A stretch of DNA of 64,000 nt from Billgrantia sulfidoxydans (GCF_017868775.1 NZ_CP053381.1:248001-312000); one strand, 5' to 3'. Positions 26,677-37,470 are shown, counted from the first letter of the stretch. Translations and numbers: made by a program. Notes: generated from the sequence alone by a model not told the origin.

Positions 26677-26799
26677 ATGAATTCCTGGGTATTGGTAACG
26701 TTTCTTGTACTGACTTGCTACATGCTGATCCACTCTGGAGCTGTTTACCTTCGCAGAGAGCTGAAGCGAAATTCCGCTGATGGTTCGATGAGGAGGTGA
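26677..26799 (+). CDS. 40-residue single-helix membrane protein, symporter partner
   Basis: A small reading frame beginning MNSWVLVTFLVLTCYML and ending RRNSADGSMRR-type basic residues (40 residues). One membrane helix spans about residues 3-24, followed by a positively charged tail (RRELKR), predicting N-out/C-in. It has an RBS (AAGAGGA) eight bases before its ATG, and its own last codons AGG AGG form the RBS of the symporter at 26802, 2 bases after its stop. Such a tiny one-helix protein directly ahead of a sodium:solute symporter is a recurring arrangement; it probably assists folding or activity of the symporter. The coupling is seen; the function is inference. Confidence 0.75.
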   Translation: MNSWVLVTFLVLTCYMLIHSGAVYLRRELKRNSADGSMRR

Positions 26800-26801
26800 T
26801 C

Positions 26802-28253
26802 ATGGATGCCTACAAGTTGTTCAACTGGGGGCTATTGATTCTGACCTTCGGTTTGTTGATTTATCTCGGCTATCTCTCCTCGAAATATATGAACAAGAAC
26901 GATGAGGGAGGTTTTCTGGTCGCGGGGCGATCCTTGGGCGCCTTCGTGGCGGCTGGTACCATCGTGGCCACCGGCTTCAGCGGCTGGGGTTTCATGGGCT
27001 CTCCCGGTGTGACTTACCAGTTTGGTGCCATCGAGGTGCTCGGCAATTTCTTCTTTGCCCCCGCCATGATGATCGCCGTCCTCTACTTCGCACGCTTTCT
27101 GCAGCGACGGGCGCTCGAGATGGGCAGCAACACTATCCCTGAGTATATCGCACAGAGCCATGGCAGCGGCGCCATGGGGCGAGTGCTCCAGGGGGTGGCA
27201 GCCTTCATCACCATCCTGCTGCTCTTGGTCTTCCTGACCAGCCAGATCAAGGCAGTGGGGCTGCTGGGGGCCAGTTGGCTGGGGATCGAGTTAAACCAGA
27301 GCGCCTTCCTGATGGTCGCGGTGATCATTATCTATACCATGCTGGGCGGTCTCGCCGCGGTCGCCTGGACCGACACCGTGATGGTCTGTGGGATGGCTCT
27401 GGCGGCGGTCATCATCATGGTGCAGATCTTCACCTCGGTGGATCTCGGCAACTGGGAGGCGTCCCTCAACGCCATTGACCCCGAGCTGCTCAACCCCACC
27501 ACCGGGGCGCACTACGGCGACTCCATCGGCACCGTCTTCCTGGTGCTGCCTTACGCCTTCCTGTTTGCCGCCGTGCTGCCCTACATGGCCATCCGGTTCC
27601 TGGCCATGAAGCCGGACGTCAAGCTGCACAAGGTGGGGCTCTACGTGGCGATACTCGGCGCGCTGCTGAGCTTGATCCCTATTGTCGGCCTCTATGTGCG
27701 TATGCACATGCCCGACCTCGCCGATCCCGACATGGCAATGCCGATCTACCTCGAGCAGTTCATGCATCCGGCCATCCAAGGCGTCATCACGCTCTTCATA
27801 ATCTTCGCCATGAAATCCACGGCAAACTCGCTGCTGCATACCGTGGCTTCGGCGACCTCGCATGATCTTCGGCTATCTCTGTTCGGTCCTGTCTCCAGTG
27901 AGCGCATGGCGCTGAGGATCAATCGCGCGGCCGTGGTGTTGCTCGGCATCGTAGCACTGCTGATGATGCTCTATGCACCTCCGTTCATGCTTTCCTGGCT
28001 GGGGATCCTGGGTTCCGGCACGCTGCTCGCCAGCATGATCGGGCCAGTCTTCATCTCGACGTTCTGGCAAGGCACCGCCTGGGGGGCACTCACTGCCATG
28101 CTGGTGGGGTTCTTCACCAGTGGCTACATGATGCTATTTGCCGACGTGGGGTGGCTGATCGGACCGCTGACCGGTTGTGCCGTCTCTTCGGCCTGTTATG
28201 TGGGGGTGTCGCTGATAATGAGGCCGATGGAATTCAGCCAGAGGCACTCCTGA
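26802..28253 (+). CDS. Sodium:solute symporter (SSS family)
   Basis: A 483-residue SSS-family transporter, with about 13 membrane helices. Family features include the early GFLVAGRSLGAFVAAGTIVATGFSGWGFMG stretch, TIPEYIAQ, and IIIYTMLGGLAAVAWTDTVM around helix 5-6. The start is the ATG at 26802, preceded at five bases by AGGAGG (26791-26796); a GTG six bases upstream would place the RBS inside the coding sequence. It is translationally linked to the 40-residue protein. Lying between the creatininase and sarcosine genes, it may take up creatinine, creatine, sarcosine or proline-like solutes. The substrate cannot be told from sequence. Confidence 0.9.
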   Translation: MDAYKLFNWGLLILTFGLLIYLGYLSSKYMNKNDEGGFLVAGRSLGAFVAAGTIVATGFSGWGFMGSPGVTYQFGAIEVLGNFFFAPAMMIAVLYFARFLQRRALEMGSNTIPEYIAQSHGSGAMGRVLQGVAAFITILLLLVFLTSQIKAVGLLGASWLGIELNQSAFLMVAVIIIYTMLGGLAAVAWTDTVMVCGMALAAVIIMVQIFTSVDLGNWEASLNAIDPELLNPTTGAHYGDSIGTVFLVLPYAFLFAAVLPYMAIRFLAMKPDVKLHKVGLYVAILGALLSLIPIVGLYVRMHMPDLADPDMAMPIYLEQFMHPAIQGVITLFIIFAMKSTANSLLHTVASATSHDLRLSLFGPVSSERMALRINRAAVVLLGIVALLMMLYAPPFMLSWLGILGSGTLLASMIGPVFISTFWQGTAWGALTAMLVGFFTSGYMMLFADVGWLIGPLTGCAVSSACYVGVSLIMRPMEFSQRHS

Positions 28254-28263
28254 AATACAGGAT

Positions 28264-28291
28264 GCCGTCTCCGGTATAGCCCCGGAGACGG
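28264..28291 (+). terminator. Hairpin after the symporter gene
   Basis: An 11-bp perfect stem GCCGTCTCCGG (28264-28274) and CCGGAGACGGC (28281-28291) with a 6-nt loop, 10 bases after the stop codon. No T-run follows, so termination would be weak or rho-assisted. Confidence 0.6.
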
Positions 28292-28404
28292 CAGGGGAGG
28301 GGGGAATACCTCGCTTCAGCAGTTTACAGGCTCGCAGAATCCGATAGAGTCGAGGCGATGGGCCTCGTTCGCCCGGTAGCACCCTTCGCGACGCAGGAGC
28401 CGCC

Positions 28405-29442
28405 ATGAATCCTCCTCTCAGGGGCGAGCCCCTCTCGGTCGGCTTCGTCCTGCTGCACCGCTTCACCCTGCTGCCGTTCGCGGCCTTCGTCGATTGCCTG
28501 CGCCTGGCCGCCGACGAGGGCGACCGCAGCCGCCAGCTGCGCTGCCACTGGACGTTCATGACCAGTACGGGGGCGCCAGCGACCTCCAGCTGCGGGGCGG
28601 CCATCACGCCTTGCGAGCCCTTCCGCGACCCGGAGTCCTTCGATTACATCGTGGTGATCGGCGGCGTGCTGGACGACGCCGACCGCGCCGATACCACGGC
28701 GCTGGCCTACCTGCGCCGGGCGGCGCATGCCCAGGTGCCGCTGGTGGGGCTGTGTACCGGCGCCTTCGCCCTGATCCAGGCCGGCCTGATGAACGGGCGG
28801 CGCTGCTGCGTGAGCTGGTATCACCATCGCGACATGATCCAGCGCTTCCCCACCATCGAGCCGGTGGCCGACCGGCTTTTTGTGGATGATGGCGACCGGC
28901 TTACCTGCGCCGGTGGCTCGGCGGGGGCAGACCTCGCCGCCTATCTGGTCGAGCGGCATCTGGGCAAGGCCTGGGCCATGAAGAGCCTGCGCATCATGTT
29001 GCTCGACGAAGCCCGCATCGGCGCGCATCCCCAGCCGCAGCCGGTGGTGTTCGGCAAGATCGAGGATCGCCTGGTGCGCCGTTCCATCGCCGTGCTCGAG
29101 CAACATCTCGGCGAGCCGATCTCGATGGAGACGCTGGCGGAGCGAGTGGGGACCTCACGCCGCAACCTGGAGCGCCGCTTCCGCGAGACGCTGGGCGTCG
29201 GGCCGCAGAAATTCGCGCGCGATCTGCGCCTGCGCTACGGGCTGTGGCTGCTGCACTACACCGGCAAGAGCGTCACCGAGATCGGCGAGCGCTGCGGCTT
29301 CGCCGATACGGCCCATTTCTCGCGGCATTTTCGCAGCGCCTTCGGCATGCCGCCGTCGGAGATGCGCAAGCGCGCTGAGGAGCCGGGAAGCGACCGAGTC
29401 GACCCTTTCTTCCTGCATATCGAATCCCGACCGGCGGTCTGA
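28405..29442 (+). CDS. GATase1-like/AraC-type regulator (GbdR/SouR-like)
   Basis: A 345-residue regulator with an N-terminal DJ-1/PfpI (GATase1-like) sensor domain (residues ~10-185; VGLCTGAFALIQAGL contains the nucleophile-elbow cysteine position, and CAGGSAGADLAAYLVE follows) and a C-terminal AraC HTH (residues ~225-325: LAERVGTSRRNLERRFRETLGVGPQKFAR, VTEIGERCGFADTAHFSRHFRSAFGMPPSEMR). This is the layout of GbdR and SouR, which sense glycine betaine/dimethylglycine or sarcosine in Pseudomonas and switch on glyA-soxBDAG. Its position directly upstream of glyA-sox supports a sarcosine-responsive activator. RBS CAGGAG precedes the ATG. Confidence 0.88.
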   Translation: MNPPLRGEPLSVGFVLLHRFTLLPFAAFVDCLRLAADEGDRSRQLRCHWTFMTSTGAPATSSCGAAITPCEPFRDPESFDYIVVIGGVLDDADRADTTALAYLRRAAHAQVPLVGLCTGAFALIQAGLMNGRRCCVSWYHHRDMIQRFPTIEPVADRLFVDDGDRLTCAGGSAGADLAAYLVERHLGKAWAMKSLRIMLLDEARIGAHPQPQPVVFGKIEDRLVRRSIAVLEQHLGEPISMETLAERVGTSRRNLERRFRETLGVGPQKFARDLRLRYGLWLLHYTGKSVTEIGERCGFADTAHFSRHFRSAFGMPPSEMRKRAEEPGSDRVDPFFLHIESRPAV

Positions 29443-29751
29443 CCACCATATCGCTATCTCCCGCCTCATGCGTGCTCCAGGCGTACGCTCGTACTTGGCG
29501 GGCGACCTTCGCCAAAAGTGGTAGGCCGACCCCGGCGGTGCCTGTCATTCAGCAAAGCTGTCGCATTTGTTCAATCTTTCTCTCTCTTGTGAGCCTTTAA
29601 TCGACGCATGAGCCGAAACCCTCCCCGCGAGGGTGATCCAGGCATAAGGATTTCAAATTTCTAACCCCTGCGGGTTGCCGATAGATTCAGAAGACAACAC
29701 CCCGCCCAGACACGTCACCGTTACAACGGGTCACAACAACAGGAGTCAGTC
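29443..29751 (+). promoter_or_regulatory. Leader region of glyA-soxBDAG
   Basis: A 309-bp gap. Visible elements are two direct copies of CTGTC (29542-29546 and 29558-29562), which could be part of an AraC-type activator site; a small ACCCTC/GAGGGT hairpin near 29630-29646; an AACCC/GGGTT hairpin near 29662-29676; and the RBS ACAGGAG before the ATG. I found no glycine or THF riboswitch core. No open reading frame of note is present. Confidence 0.4.
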
Positions 29752-31053
<1,302 letters not shown>

Positions 31054-31064
31054 ACCCGTATGTC

Positions 31065-31089
31065 ACCGGCCCCGCTCGGCGGGGCCGGT
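31065..31089 (+). terminator. Hairpin between glyA and soxB
   Basis: Perfect 11-bp stem ACCGGCCCCGC (31065-31075) and GCGGGGCCGGT (31079-31089) with a TCG loop, just before the soxB RBS GAGGAGAG. No T-run; more likely an mRNA-processing or attenuating stem than a full terminator. Confidence 0.55.
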
Positions 31090-31103
31090 CGAGGAGAGAC
31101 GAG

Positions 31104-32354
31104 ATGCAACGCTATTCAGGATTCGGGCTGGCCAAGCACGCCCTGAGCCACCATGAGAACTGGGAGCGCCAGTGGCGCAACCCCACGCCCAAGAAGCAGT
31201 ACGACGTGATCATCGTCGGCGGCGGCGGCCACGGCCTGGCCACCGCCTACTACCTGGCCAAGGAGCACGGCGTCAGGAACGTGGCGGTGCTGGAGAAGGG
31301 CTGGCTGGGCGGCGGCAATACCGCGCGCAACACCACCATCGTGCGCTCCAACTACCTGTGGGACGAGGCGGCGGCGCTCTACGAGCACTCGATGAAGCTG
31401 TGGGAAGGGCTGTCGCAGGACCTCAACTACAACGTGATGTTCTCCCAGCGCGGGGTGATGAACCTCGCCCACACCCTGCAGGACATGCGTGACGTTCAGC
31501 GCCGGGTCAACGCCAACCGCCTGAACGGCATCGACAGCGAGGTGCTCACCCCCGAGCAGATCCAGGAGCTCGTGCCGATCATGGACTGCTCGAAGAACGC
31601 CCGTTACCCGATCATGGGGGCGTCCTGGCAGCCGCGCGCCGGTGTGGCGCGCCACGACGCCGTGGCCTGGGGCTTTGCCCGCGCCGCCGACGCGCTGGGC
31701 GTCGACCTGCTGCAGAACACCGAGGTCACCGGCTTCAAGATTCGCGACGGCCGCGTCTACGGGGTGCACACCAACCGCGGCGACATCGAGGCCAAGACCG
31801 TCGGCTGCGTGGCGGCGGGCAACTCGGGGGTGCTGGCGAAGATGGCCGGTTTCCGCCTGCCGCTGGAGTCGCATCCGTTGCAGGCGCTGGTCTCCGAGCC
31901 GCTCAAGCCGATTCTCGACACCGTGGTGATGTCCAACCACGTGCACGGCTACATCAGCCAGAGCGACAAGGGCGACCTGGTCATCGGCGCCGGTATCGAC
32001 GGCTACAACGGCTATGGCCAGCGCGGCAGCTATCCCACCGTGGAGCACACCCTGCAGGCCATCGTCGAGATGTTCCCGATCTTCTCGCGGGTGCGCATGA
32101 ACCGGCAGTGGGGCGGCATCGTCGACACCTGCCCGGACGCCTGCCCGATTCTCTCGGCCACGCCGGTGAAGGGGCTGTTCTTCAACTGCGGCTGGGGCAC
32201 CGGCGGCTTCAAGGCCACCCCGGGTTCCGGTCACGTGTTCGCCTGGACCCTGGCCAAGAACCAGGCCCACCCGCTCGCGGCCCCGTTCTCCATCGACCGT
32301 TTCCATACCGGTGCTCTGGTAGACGAGCACGGTGCGGCCGGCGTTGCTCACTGA
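31104..32354 (+). CDS. soxB: Sarcosine oxidase beta subunit SoxB
   Basis: A 416-residue subunit of heterotetrameric sarcosine oxidase, holding non-covalent FAD and covalent FMN and carrying the sarcosine site. The N-terminal dinucleotide motif is [17 protein letters not shown] (residues ~35-50), followed by [21 protein letters not shown], and the C-terminus has the family block [18 protein letters not shown]. The ATG at 31104 has a GAGGAGAG RBS; longer in-frame starts lie inside glyA. Sarcosine, O2 and THF become glycine, H2O2 and methylene-THF. Order B-D-A-G is the usual one. Confidence 0.96.
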   Translation: MQRYSGFGLAKHALSHHENWERQWRNPTPKKQYDVIIVGGGGHGLATAYYLAKEHGVRNVAVLEKGWLGGGNTARNTTIVRSNYLWDEAAALYEHSMKLWEGLSQDLNYNVMFSQRGVMNLAHTLQDMRDVQRRVNANRLNGIDSEVLTPEQIQELVPIMDCSKNARYPIMGASWQPRAGVARHDAVAWGFARAADALGVDLLQNTEVTGFKIRDGRVYGVHTNRGDIEAKTVGCVAAGNSGVLAKMAGFRLPLESHPLQALVSEPLKPILDTVVMSNHVHGYISQSDKGDLVIGAGIDGYNGYGQRGSYPTVEHTLQAIVEMFPIFSRVRMNRQWGGIVDTCPDACPILSATPVKGLFFNCGWGTGGFKATPGSGHVFAWTLAKNQAHPLAAPFSIDRFHTGALVDEHGAAGVAH

Positions 32355-32366
32355 GGAGGCATCTCC

Positions 32367-32759
32367 ATGTTCCATATCTACTGCCCCTACTGCGAGGAGC
32401 TCCGCGAGGAAGAGGAGTTTCATCCCAAGGGCGAGGCGCACATCGTGCGGCCCAAGGATCCCGAGGCCTGCTCGGACGAGGAGTGGGGCGACTACCTGTT
32501 CTTCCGTGACAACCCGCGCGGCATCCATCACGAGCTGTGGGTGCACGCCGTCGGCTGTCGCAAGTTCTTCAACGTCACGCGTAACACCGTGACCTACGAG
32601 ATCCTCGAGACCTACAAGATCGGCGAACGGCCGACGGTCACCGCCGAGCGTGCGGCGGGTGGGGACAACCAGGGCAACGTGCAGGTCGCCAGCGGCGGAC
32701 AGCAGACCGTGGGTGCCAGCGGCGCCGCCGTGGCATCGGTCAAGGGAGAGCGGGCATGA
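32367..32759 (+). CDS. soxD: Sarcosine oxidase delta subunit SoxD
   Basis: A 130-residue zinc-binding subunit. Zinc ligands C6, C9, H60 and C64 (IYCPYCEEL and HAVGCRKFF) match the known delta subunit pattern. The folded part ends near residue 95 (TYEILETYKIGERP); the rest is an extra ~33-residue low-complexity tail rich in G, A, Q and S that most delta subunits (about 100 residues) lack. It starts 12 bases after soxB and overlaps soxA by 4 bases. Confidence 0.95.
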   Translation: MFHIYCPYCEELREEEEFHPKGEAHIVRPKDPEACSDEEWGDYLFFRDNPRGIHHELWVHAVGCRKFFNVTRNTVTYEILETYKIGERPTVTAERAAGGDNQGNVQVASGGQQTVGASGAAVASVKGERA

Positions 32760-35700
32760 GCAAGTCCTTGAAACAGCCGAATCGTCTCAAAGAGGGCGGG
32801 CGCATCGACCGCTCGCGCAAGCTGAGCTTCACCTTCAACGGCCAGCGCTACCAGGGCCATGCCGGCGACACCCTCGCCTCGGCGCTGCTGGCCAACGGGG
32901 TGGACATCGTCAACCGCAGCTTCAAGTACTCGCGCCCGCGCGGCATCGTCGCTGCCGGCGCCGAGGAGCCCAATGCGCTGGTCCAGCTGGGCAGCACCGA
33001 AGCGGCCCAGGTGCCCAACGTGCGTGCTACCCAGCAGGCGCTGTTCGACGGGCTCGTTGCGCGTAGCACCAACGGCTGGCCCAACGTGCAGCACGACCTC
33101 ATGAGCTGGGTCGGCAAGGTGGGCGGGCGCTTCATGCCGCCGGGCTTCTACTACAAGACCTTCATGGCCCCGGCCTCCATGTGGATGACCTACGAGAAGT
33201 ACATCCGCAAGAGTGCCGGCCTGGGGCGCAGCCCCATGGAGCGCGATCCCGATACCTACGACCACCTCAACCAGCACTGCGACCTGCTGGTGATCGGGGC
33301 CGGTCCGGCCGGGCTGGCGGCGGCATTGACCGCGGCGCGCAGCGGTGCCCGGGTGATCCTGGCCGACGAGCAGGAGGAGATGGGCGGCTCGCTGCTCGAC
33401 AGCCGCGAGCTGGTCGACAACCAGCCTGCCGCCCAGTGGGCGGAGCGCGTGCTGAAGGAGCTCGCGGGGCTGGACAATGTCACTCTGCTGGCCCGCACCA
33501 CCGCCAATGGCTACCACGACCACCATTTCGTGACGCTGCACGAGCGGCGCACCGAGCACCTGGGCGAGACGGCACCGCTGGTCAACGGCCACCGTCCCTC
33601 GCGCTCGCGCATGCACCGCGTGCGTGCCGGCCAGGTGCTGCTGGCCACCGGCGCTCACGAGCGGCCGCTGGTCTACGGCAACAACGACCTGCCGGGCAAC
33701 CTGCTGGCCGGTGCGGTCTCTACCTACATTCGTCGCTACGGCGTGGTGCCCGGCCACAAGCTGGTGCTCTCCACCAGCAACGATTACGCCTACCGCGCCG
33801 CGCTCGACTGGATCGACGCCGGCCGTGAGGTGGTGGCCATCGTCGACGCCCGCCCGGCGCCGAACGGCGAATGGGTCGAGCAGGCCCGCGCCCGCGGTAT
33901 CCGCATCATCGAAGGGGCCGCCGTGCTCGAGGCCAAGGGAGCGAACCGCGTCAACGGGGCGCGTGTCGCCACCATCGATGCCGGCGCCTTCAAGGTCACC
34001 GGCCAGGCCGAGACGCTGGACTGCGACACCATCGCCAGCTCCGGCGGCTACAGCCCGGTGATCCACCTGGCCTCGCACACCGGGGCGCGGCCGACCTGGA
34101 ACGAGGAGATCCTCGGTTTCGTCCCCAGCCTGGTCAAGGGCGTGCACGCCGCCGGCAGCGCGCGCGGCATCCACGACCTGGCCGCCGGCATGGCCGACGG
34201 GGTCGCCATGGCCACCCAGGCGCTGGAGGCCCTGAACCGCCCCGCGCAGGCGATCGAGCTGCCGCAGGTCGAGGCCCGGCGCGAGGGAGCGGCCTGTGCG
34301 CTCTACCAGGTTCCCCATGAGAAGCCGACCCTGCGCGCGCCCAAGCAGTTCGTCGATCTGCAGAACGACGTGACCGCGGCGGGCATCGAGCTGGCGACGC
34401 GCGAGGGCTTCGAATCGATCGAGCACGTCAAGCGCTACACCGCCATGGGCTTCGGCACCGACCAGGGCAAGCTCGGCAACATCAACGGCATGGCCATCGC
34501 CGCGCGCTGCCTGAACAGGTCGATTCCCGAGGTGGGCACCACGGTGTTCCGGCCCAACTACACGCCGGTCACCTTCGGCGCCATCGTCGGCCGCCACTGC
34601 CGTGAGCTGTTCGACCCCGAGCGCTACACCGCGCTGCATCAGTGGCACGTGGAGAACGGCGCCGAGTTCGAGGACGTCGGCCAGTGGAAGCGCCCCTGGT
34701 ACTTCCCGCAGACGGTCAACGGCAAGAAGGAGACCATGCACGAGGCGGTGGCCCGCGAGTGCCTCGCGGTGCGCGAGAAGGTCGGCATTCTCGATGCCTC
34801 CACCCTGGGCAAGATCGACATCCAGGGCCCGGATGCCCGCGAGTTCCTCAACCGCGTCTACACCAACAAGTGGTTGAAGCTCGAGGTGGGCCGCGTGCGC
34901 TACGGCCTGATGTGCAAGGACGACGGCATGCTGATGGACGACGGCACCACCAGTTGCCTGGGCGAGAACCACTTCCTGATGACCACCACCACCGGCGGTG
35001 CCGCCGGCGTGCTGGAGTGGCTGGAGCTGTGGCACCAGACCGAGTGGCCCGAGCTGGACGTGACCTTCACCTCGGTGACCGACCACTGGGCCACCATGAC
35101 GGTGACGGGGCCCGAGGCGCGCAAGCTGCTGGCCGAGATCACCGACATCGACCTCGACCGCAGTGCCTTCAAGTTCATGGACTGGCGCGAGGGCAACGTC
35201 GCCGGCGTGCCGGCGCGGGTGTTCCGTATCTCCTTCACCGGGGAACTGGCCTACGAGATCAACGTCCAGGCCAACTATGCCATGCACGTGTGGAAGACCC
35301 TGTTCGAGCACGGCGAGAAGTACGGCCTGACGCCCTACGGTACCGAGACCATGCACGTGCTGCGGGCCGAGAAGGGCTTCATCATCGCCGGCCAGGACAG
35401 CGACGGCTCGGTGACGCCGGAGGATCTCGGCATGCAGTGGGCGGTCGGCTACGACAAGCCGTTCTCGTGGATCGGCAAGCGCGCGCTGACGCGCTCCGAT
35501 ACCCGCCGCACGGATCGCAAGCAGCTGGTGGGCCTCAAGCCCAAGGACCCCACGGTGGTATTGGAGGAGGGCGCCCAGATCGTCTTCGATCCGGATCACG
35601 CCATTCCCATGCCCATGGCCGGGCACGTGACCTCGAGCTACTACAGCCCGACGCTGAATAGCGGCTTTGCCCTGGCGGTGGTGAAGGGCGGCCATCAGCG

Positions 35701-35806
35701 CATGGGCGAGACCGTCTACCTGCCCATGGCCGACGGCAAGACCCACGCCGCGGAAATCGTCGGCACGATCTTCTACGATCCCAAGGGAGAGCGCCAGAAT
35801 GTCTGA
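32756..35806 (+). CDS. soxA: Sarcosine oxidase alpha subunit SoxA
   Basis: A 1016-residue subunit with three parts: an N-terminal ferredoxin-like/2Fe-2S-fold domain without iron (residues ~20-120), a dinucleotide-binding domain with LLVIGAGPAGLAAALTAARSG near residue 180 that binds NAD+, and a C-terminal aminomethyltransferase (GcvT-like) domain from about residue 620 that binds THF and captures the one-carbon unit. The first bases overlap soxD (ATGA) and the last overlap soxG by 8. Length is typical (about 1000). Confidence 0.96.
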   Translation: MSKSLKQPNRLKEGGRIDRSRKLSFTFNGQRYQGHAGDTLASALLANGVDIVNRSFKYSRPRGIVAAGAEEPNALVQLGSTEAAQVPNVRATQQALFDGLVARSTNGWPNVQHDLMSWVGKVGGRFMPPGFYYKTFMAPASMWMTYEKYIRKSAGLGRSPMERDPDTYDHLNQHCDLLVIGAGPAGLAAALTAARSGARVILADEQEEMGGSLLDSRELVDNQPAAQWAERVLKELAGLDNVTLLARTTANGYHDHHFVTLHERRTEHLGETAPLVNGHRPSRSRMHRVRAGQVLLATGAHERPLVYGNNDLPGNLLAGAVSTYIRRYGVVPGHKLVLSTSNDYAYRAALDWIDAGREVVAIVDARPAPNGEWVEQARARGIRIIEGAAVLEAKGANRVNGARVATIDAGAFKVTGQAETLDCDTIASSGGYSPVIHLASHTGARPTWNEEILGFVPSLVKGVHAAGSARGIHDLAAGMADGVAMATQALEALNRPAQAIELPQVEARREGAACALYQVPHEKPTLRAPKQFVDLQNDVTAAGIELATREGFESIEHVKRYTAMGFGTDQGKLGNINGMAIAARCLNRSIPEVGTTVFRPNYTPVTFGAIVGRHCRELFDPERYTALHQWHVENGAEFEDVGQWKRPWYFPQTVNGKKETMHEAVARECLAVREKVGILDASTLGKIDIQGPDAREFLNRVYTNKWLKLEVGRVRYGLMCKDDGMLMDDGTTSCLGENHFLMTTTTGGAAGVLEWLELWHQTEWPELDVTFTSVTDHWATMTVTGPEARKLLAEITDIDLDRSAFKFMDWREGNVAGVPARVFRISFTGELAYEINVQANYAMHVWKTLFEHGEKYGLTPYGTETMHVLRAEKGFIIAGQDSDGSVTPEDLGMQWAVGYDKPFSWIGKRALTRSDTRRTDRKQLVGLKPKDPTVVLEEGAQIVFDPDHAIPMPMAGHVTSSYYSPTLNSGFALAVVKGGHQRMGETVYLPMADGKTHAAEIVGTIFYDPKGERQNV

Positions 35807-36449
35807 TTCCACAGCGACCCGGGCCAACGTCTACGACGCGCGCCCCAAGACCGAGGTGCCGGCGGAGTCCCCGCTGGCCTGGTCCTACCACACCAGCGGC
35901 CGCCCGAGCGTCAGCGAGAAGAGCCGTGTCATCCTGCGCGAGCGCGCCATGGCCGGGCATCTGATCCTGCGCGGCGGCGCCATCGTGCTCGACGAGGCGG
36001 TGCGCGGTGTGCTCGGCTTCGGCCTGCCGGCGCGGCCCAATACCCTCAGCCTGAGCGACGACGGCGAGCGTTCGATCCAGTGGCTCTCGCCCGACGAGTG
36101 GCTCGTCATCGTGCCCGGCGGCGAGGAGTTCACCCTGGAGCGTCAGCTGCGTGAGGCCCTCGGCAATGCCCACTACGCCATCGTCAACGTCAGCGGCGGC
36201 CAGACCCTGCTCGAACTCGAGGGCGACAAGGCGCGCGAGCTGCTGATGAAATCGACGCCCTACGACGTGCACCCCGACGCCTTCCCGGTCGGCAAGGGCG
36301 TCACCACGGTGTTCGCCAAGGCCAACCTGATCCTGCGCCGCCCCACGGAGACCCGCTGGGAGCTGGTGCTGCGCCGCAGCTTCGCCGACTACTGCTACCG
36401 CTGGCTGCTCGATGCCGGCGCTGAGTACGCCATCGGCGTGGAGAAGTGA
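35799..36449 (+). CDS. soxG: Sarcosine oxidase gamma subunit SoxG
   Basis: A 216-residue subunit related to a fragment of the GcvT fold; it completes the alpha-beta-gamma-delta enzyme. Recognisable family text includes VSGGQTLLELEGDKARELL and the C-terminal ELVLRRSFADYCYRWLLDAG. It overlaps soxA by 8 bases. A strong terminator follows at 36478-36503, so purU downstream has, at least partly, its own promoter or readthrough. Confidence 0.94.
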   Translation: MSDSTATRANVYDARPKTEVPAESPLAWSYHTSGRPSVSEKSRVILRERAMAGHLILRGGAIVLDEAVRGVLGFGLPARPNTLSLSDDGERSIQWLSPDEWLVIVPGGEEFTLERQLREALGNAHYAIVNVSGGQTLLELEGDKARELLMKSTPYDVHPDAFPVGKGVTTVFAKANLILRRPTETRWELVLRRSFADYCYRWLLDAGAEYAIGVEK

Positions 36450-36477
36450 CTCGGCGTCTCGTTTGCCAGGCGCGTTT

Positions 36478-36503
36478 GGCCGGGGTTTCCCCGGCCCTTT
36501 TTT
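36478..36503 (+). terminator. Rho-independent terminator after soxG
   Basis: GGCCGGGG-TTT-CCCCGGCC (36478-36496) followed by C and six Ts. An 8-bp pure GC stem with a 3-nt loop: a classical intrinsic terminator closing glyA-soxBDAG. Confidence 0.92.
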
Positions 36504-36544
36504 CCATACGGTGCCCTTAGGCACCAGCCGCCGGAGGGAGCAGC

Positions 36545-37411
36545 ATGAACCGACACGACGACATCTGGATCATGGCCGCGCAGTGTCCCAGCCGCCTGGG
36601 CACCGTCGACGTGGTGACCCGCTTCCTCAAGGAACGGCGCTGTTACATCACCGAACAGCAATCCTTCGATGATCGCCTGAGCGGTCGCTTCTTCATTCGC
36701 ACCGAATTCCGCCCCGAGGAGGACGGCTTCGACGCCGGCGCCTTCCATGCCGCTTTCGCCGAGCGCGCCGCGGAGTTCGACATGACCTTCGAGCTGACCC
36801 CACCCGACAGGCGCCTGCCGGTGGTGATCATGGTCTCCAAGGCCGACCACTGCCTCAACGACCTGCTCTACCGCTACCGCACCGGGCAGCTGGCGATCGA
36901 CATCCGCGCCATCGTCTCCAACCACCCCGACCTGGCCTCGCTGGCGGAGTGGCACGGCATTCCCTATCACCACTTCCCGATCACCGCCGAGACCAAGCCC
37001 GAGCAGGAGGCCCAGGTGTGGCGGGTGATCGAGGAGAGCGGGGCCGAGCTGGTCATCCTGGCGCGCTACATGCAGGTGCTGTCTAGCGAGATGAGTGCCA
37101 GGCTCGCCGGCCGGGCGATCAACATCCACCACTCGCTGCTGCCCGGCTTCAAGGGGGCGCGCCCCTACCATCAGGCCTACGAGAAGGGGGTCAAGCTGGT
37201 CGGCGCCACCGCCCACTACATCAACGACGATCTCGACGAGGGGCCGATCATCACCCAAGGCGTCGAGCCGGTCAGCCACGCCGACTACCCGGAGGACCTG
37301 GTCGCCAAGGGCCGCGATATCGAATGCCTGACCCTGGCCCGGGCGGTGGCGCTGCATGTGGAGCGACGCGTATTCCTGAACAAGAACCGCACGGTGGTAT
37401 TCCAACGCTGA
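36545..37411 (+). CDS. purU: Formyltetrahydrofolate deformylase PurU
   Basis: A 288-residue enzyme hydrolysing 10-formyl-THF to THF and formate. The N-terminal ACT domain covers residues ~5-85 and the formyltransferase-like domain ~90-285, with LARYMQVLSSEM, INIHHSLLPGFKGARPY (catalytic Asn and His) and GATAHYINDDLDEGPII (catalytic Asp). It is regularly found beside soxBDAG, where it recycles THF when sarcosine oxidation floods the one-carbon pool. It follows the sox terminator by about 40 bases, with RBS GGAGGGAG. Confidence 0.95.
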   Translation: MNRHDDIWIMAAQCPSRLGTVDVVTRFLKERRCYITEQQSFDDRLSGRFFIRTEFRPEEDGFDAGAFHAAFAERAAEFDMTFELTPPDRRLPVVIMVSKADHCLNDLLYRYRTGQLAIDIRAIVSNHPDLASLAEWHGIPYHHFPITAETKPEQEAQVWRVIEESGAELVILARYMQVLSSEMSARLAGRAINIHHSLLPGFKGARPYHQAYEKGVKLVGATAHYINDDLDEGPIITQGVEPVSHADYPEDLVAKGRDIECLTLARAVALHVERRVFLNKNRTVVFQR

Positions 37412-37444
37412 CACATTGAGTCCGCGACCGGGGCAGGCTAGCTT

Positions 37445-37470
37445 GGTGGGCAACCGTTACCCACCAGGAG
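37445..37470 (+). promoter_or_regulatory. Hairpin abutting the RBS of the S9 peptidase gene
   Basis: GGTGGG at 37445-37450 pairs with CCCACC at 37460-37465, immediately followed by the RBS AGGAG (37466-37470). The stem could be extended by one pair into the first A of the RBS, so it may modulate translation. Confidence 0.35.

Noticed and set aside
29443..29751. Glycine or tetrahydrofolate riboswitch ahead of glyA
   Set aside because: Only small unrelated hairpins are present; the conserved glycine-aptamer core was not found.
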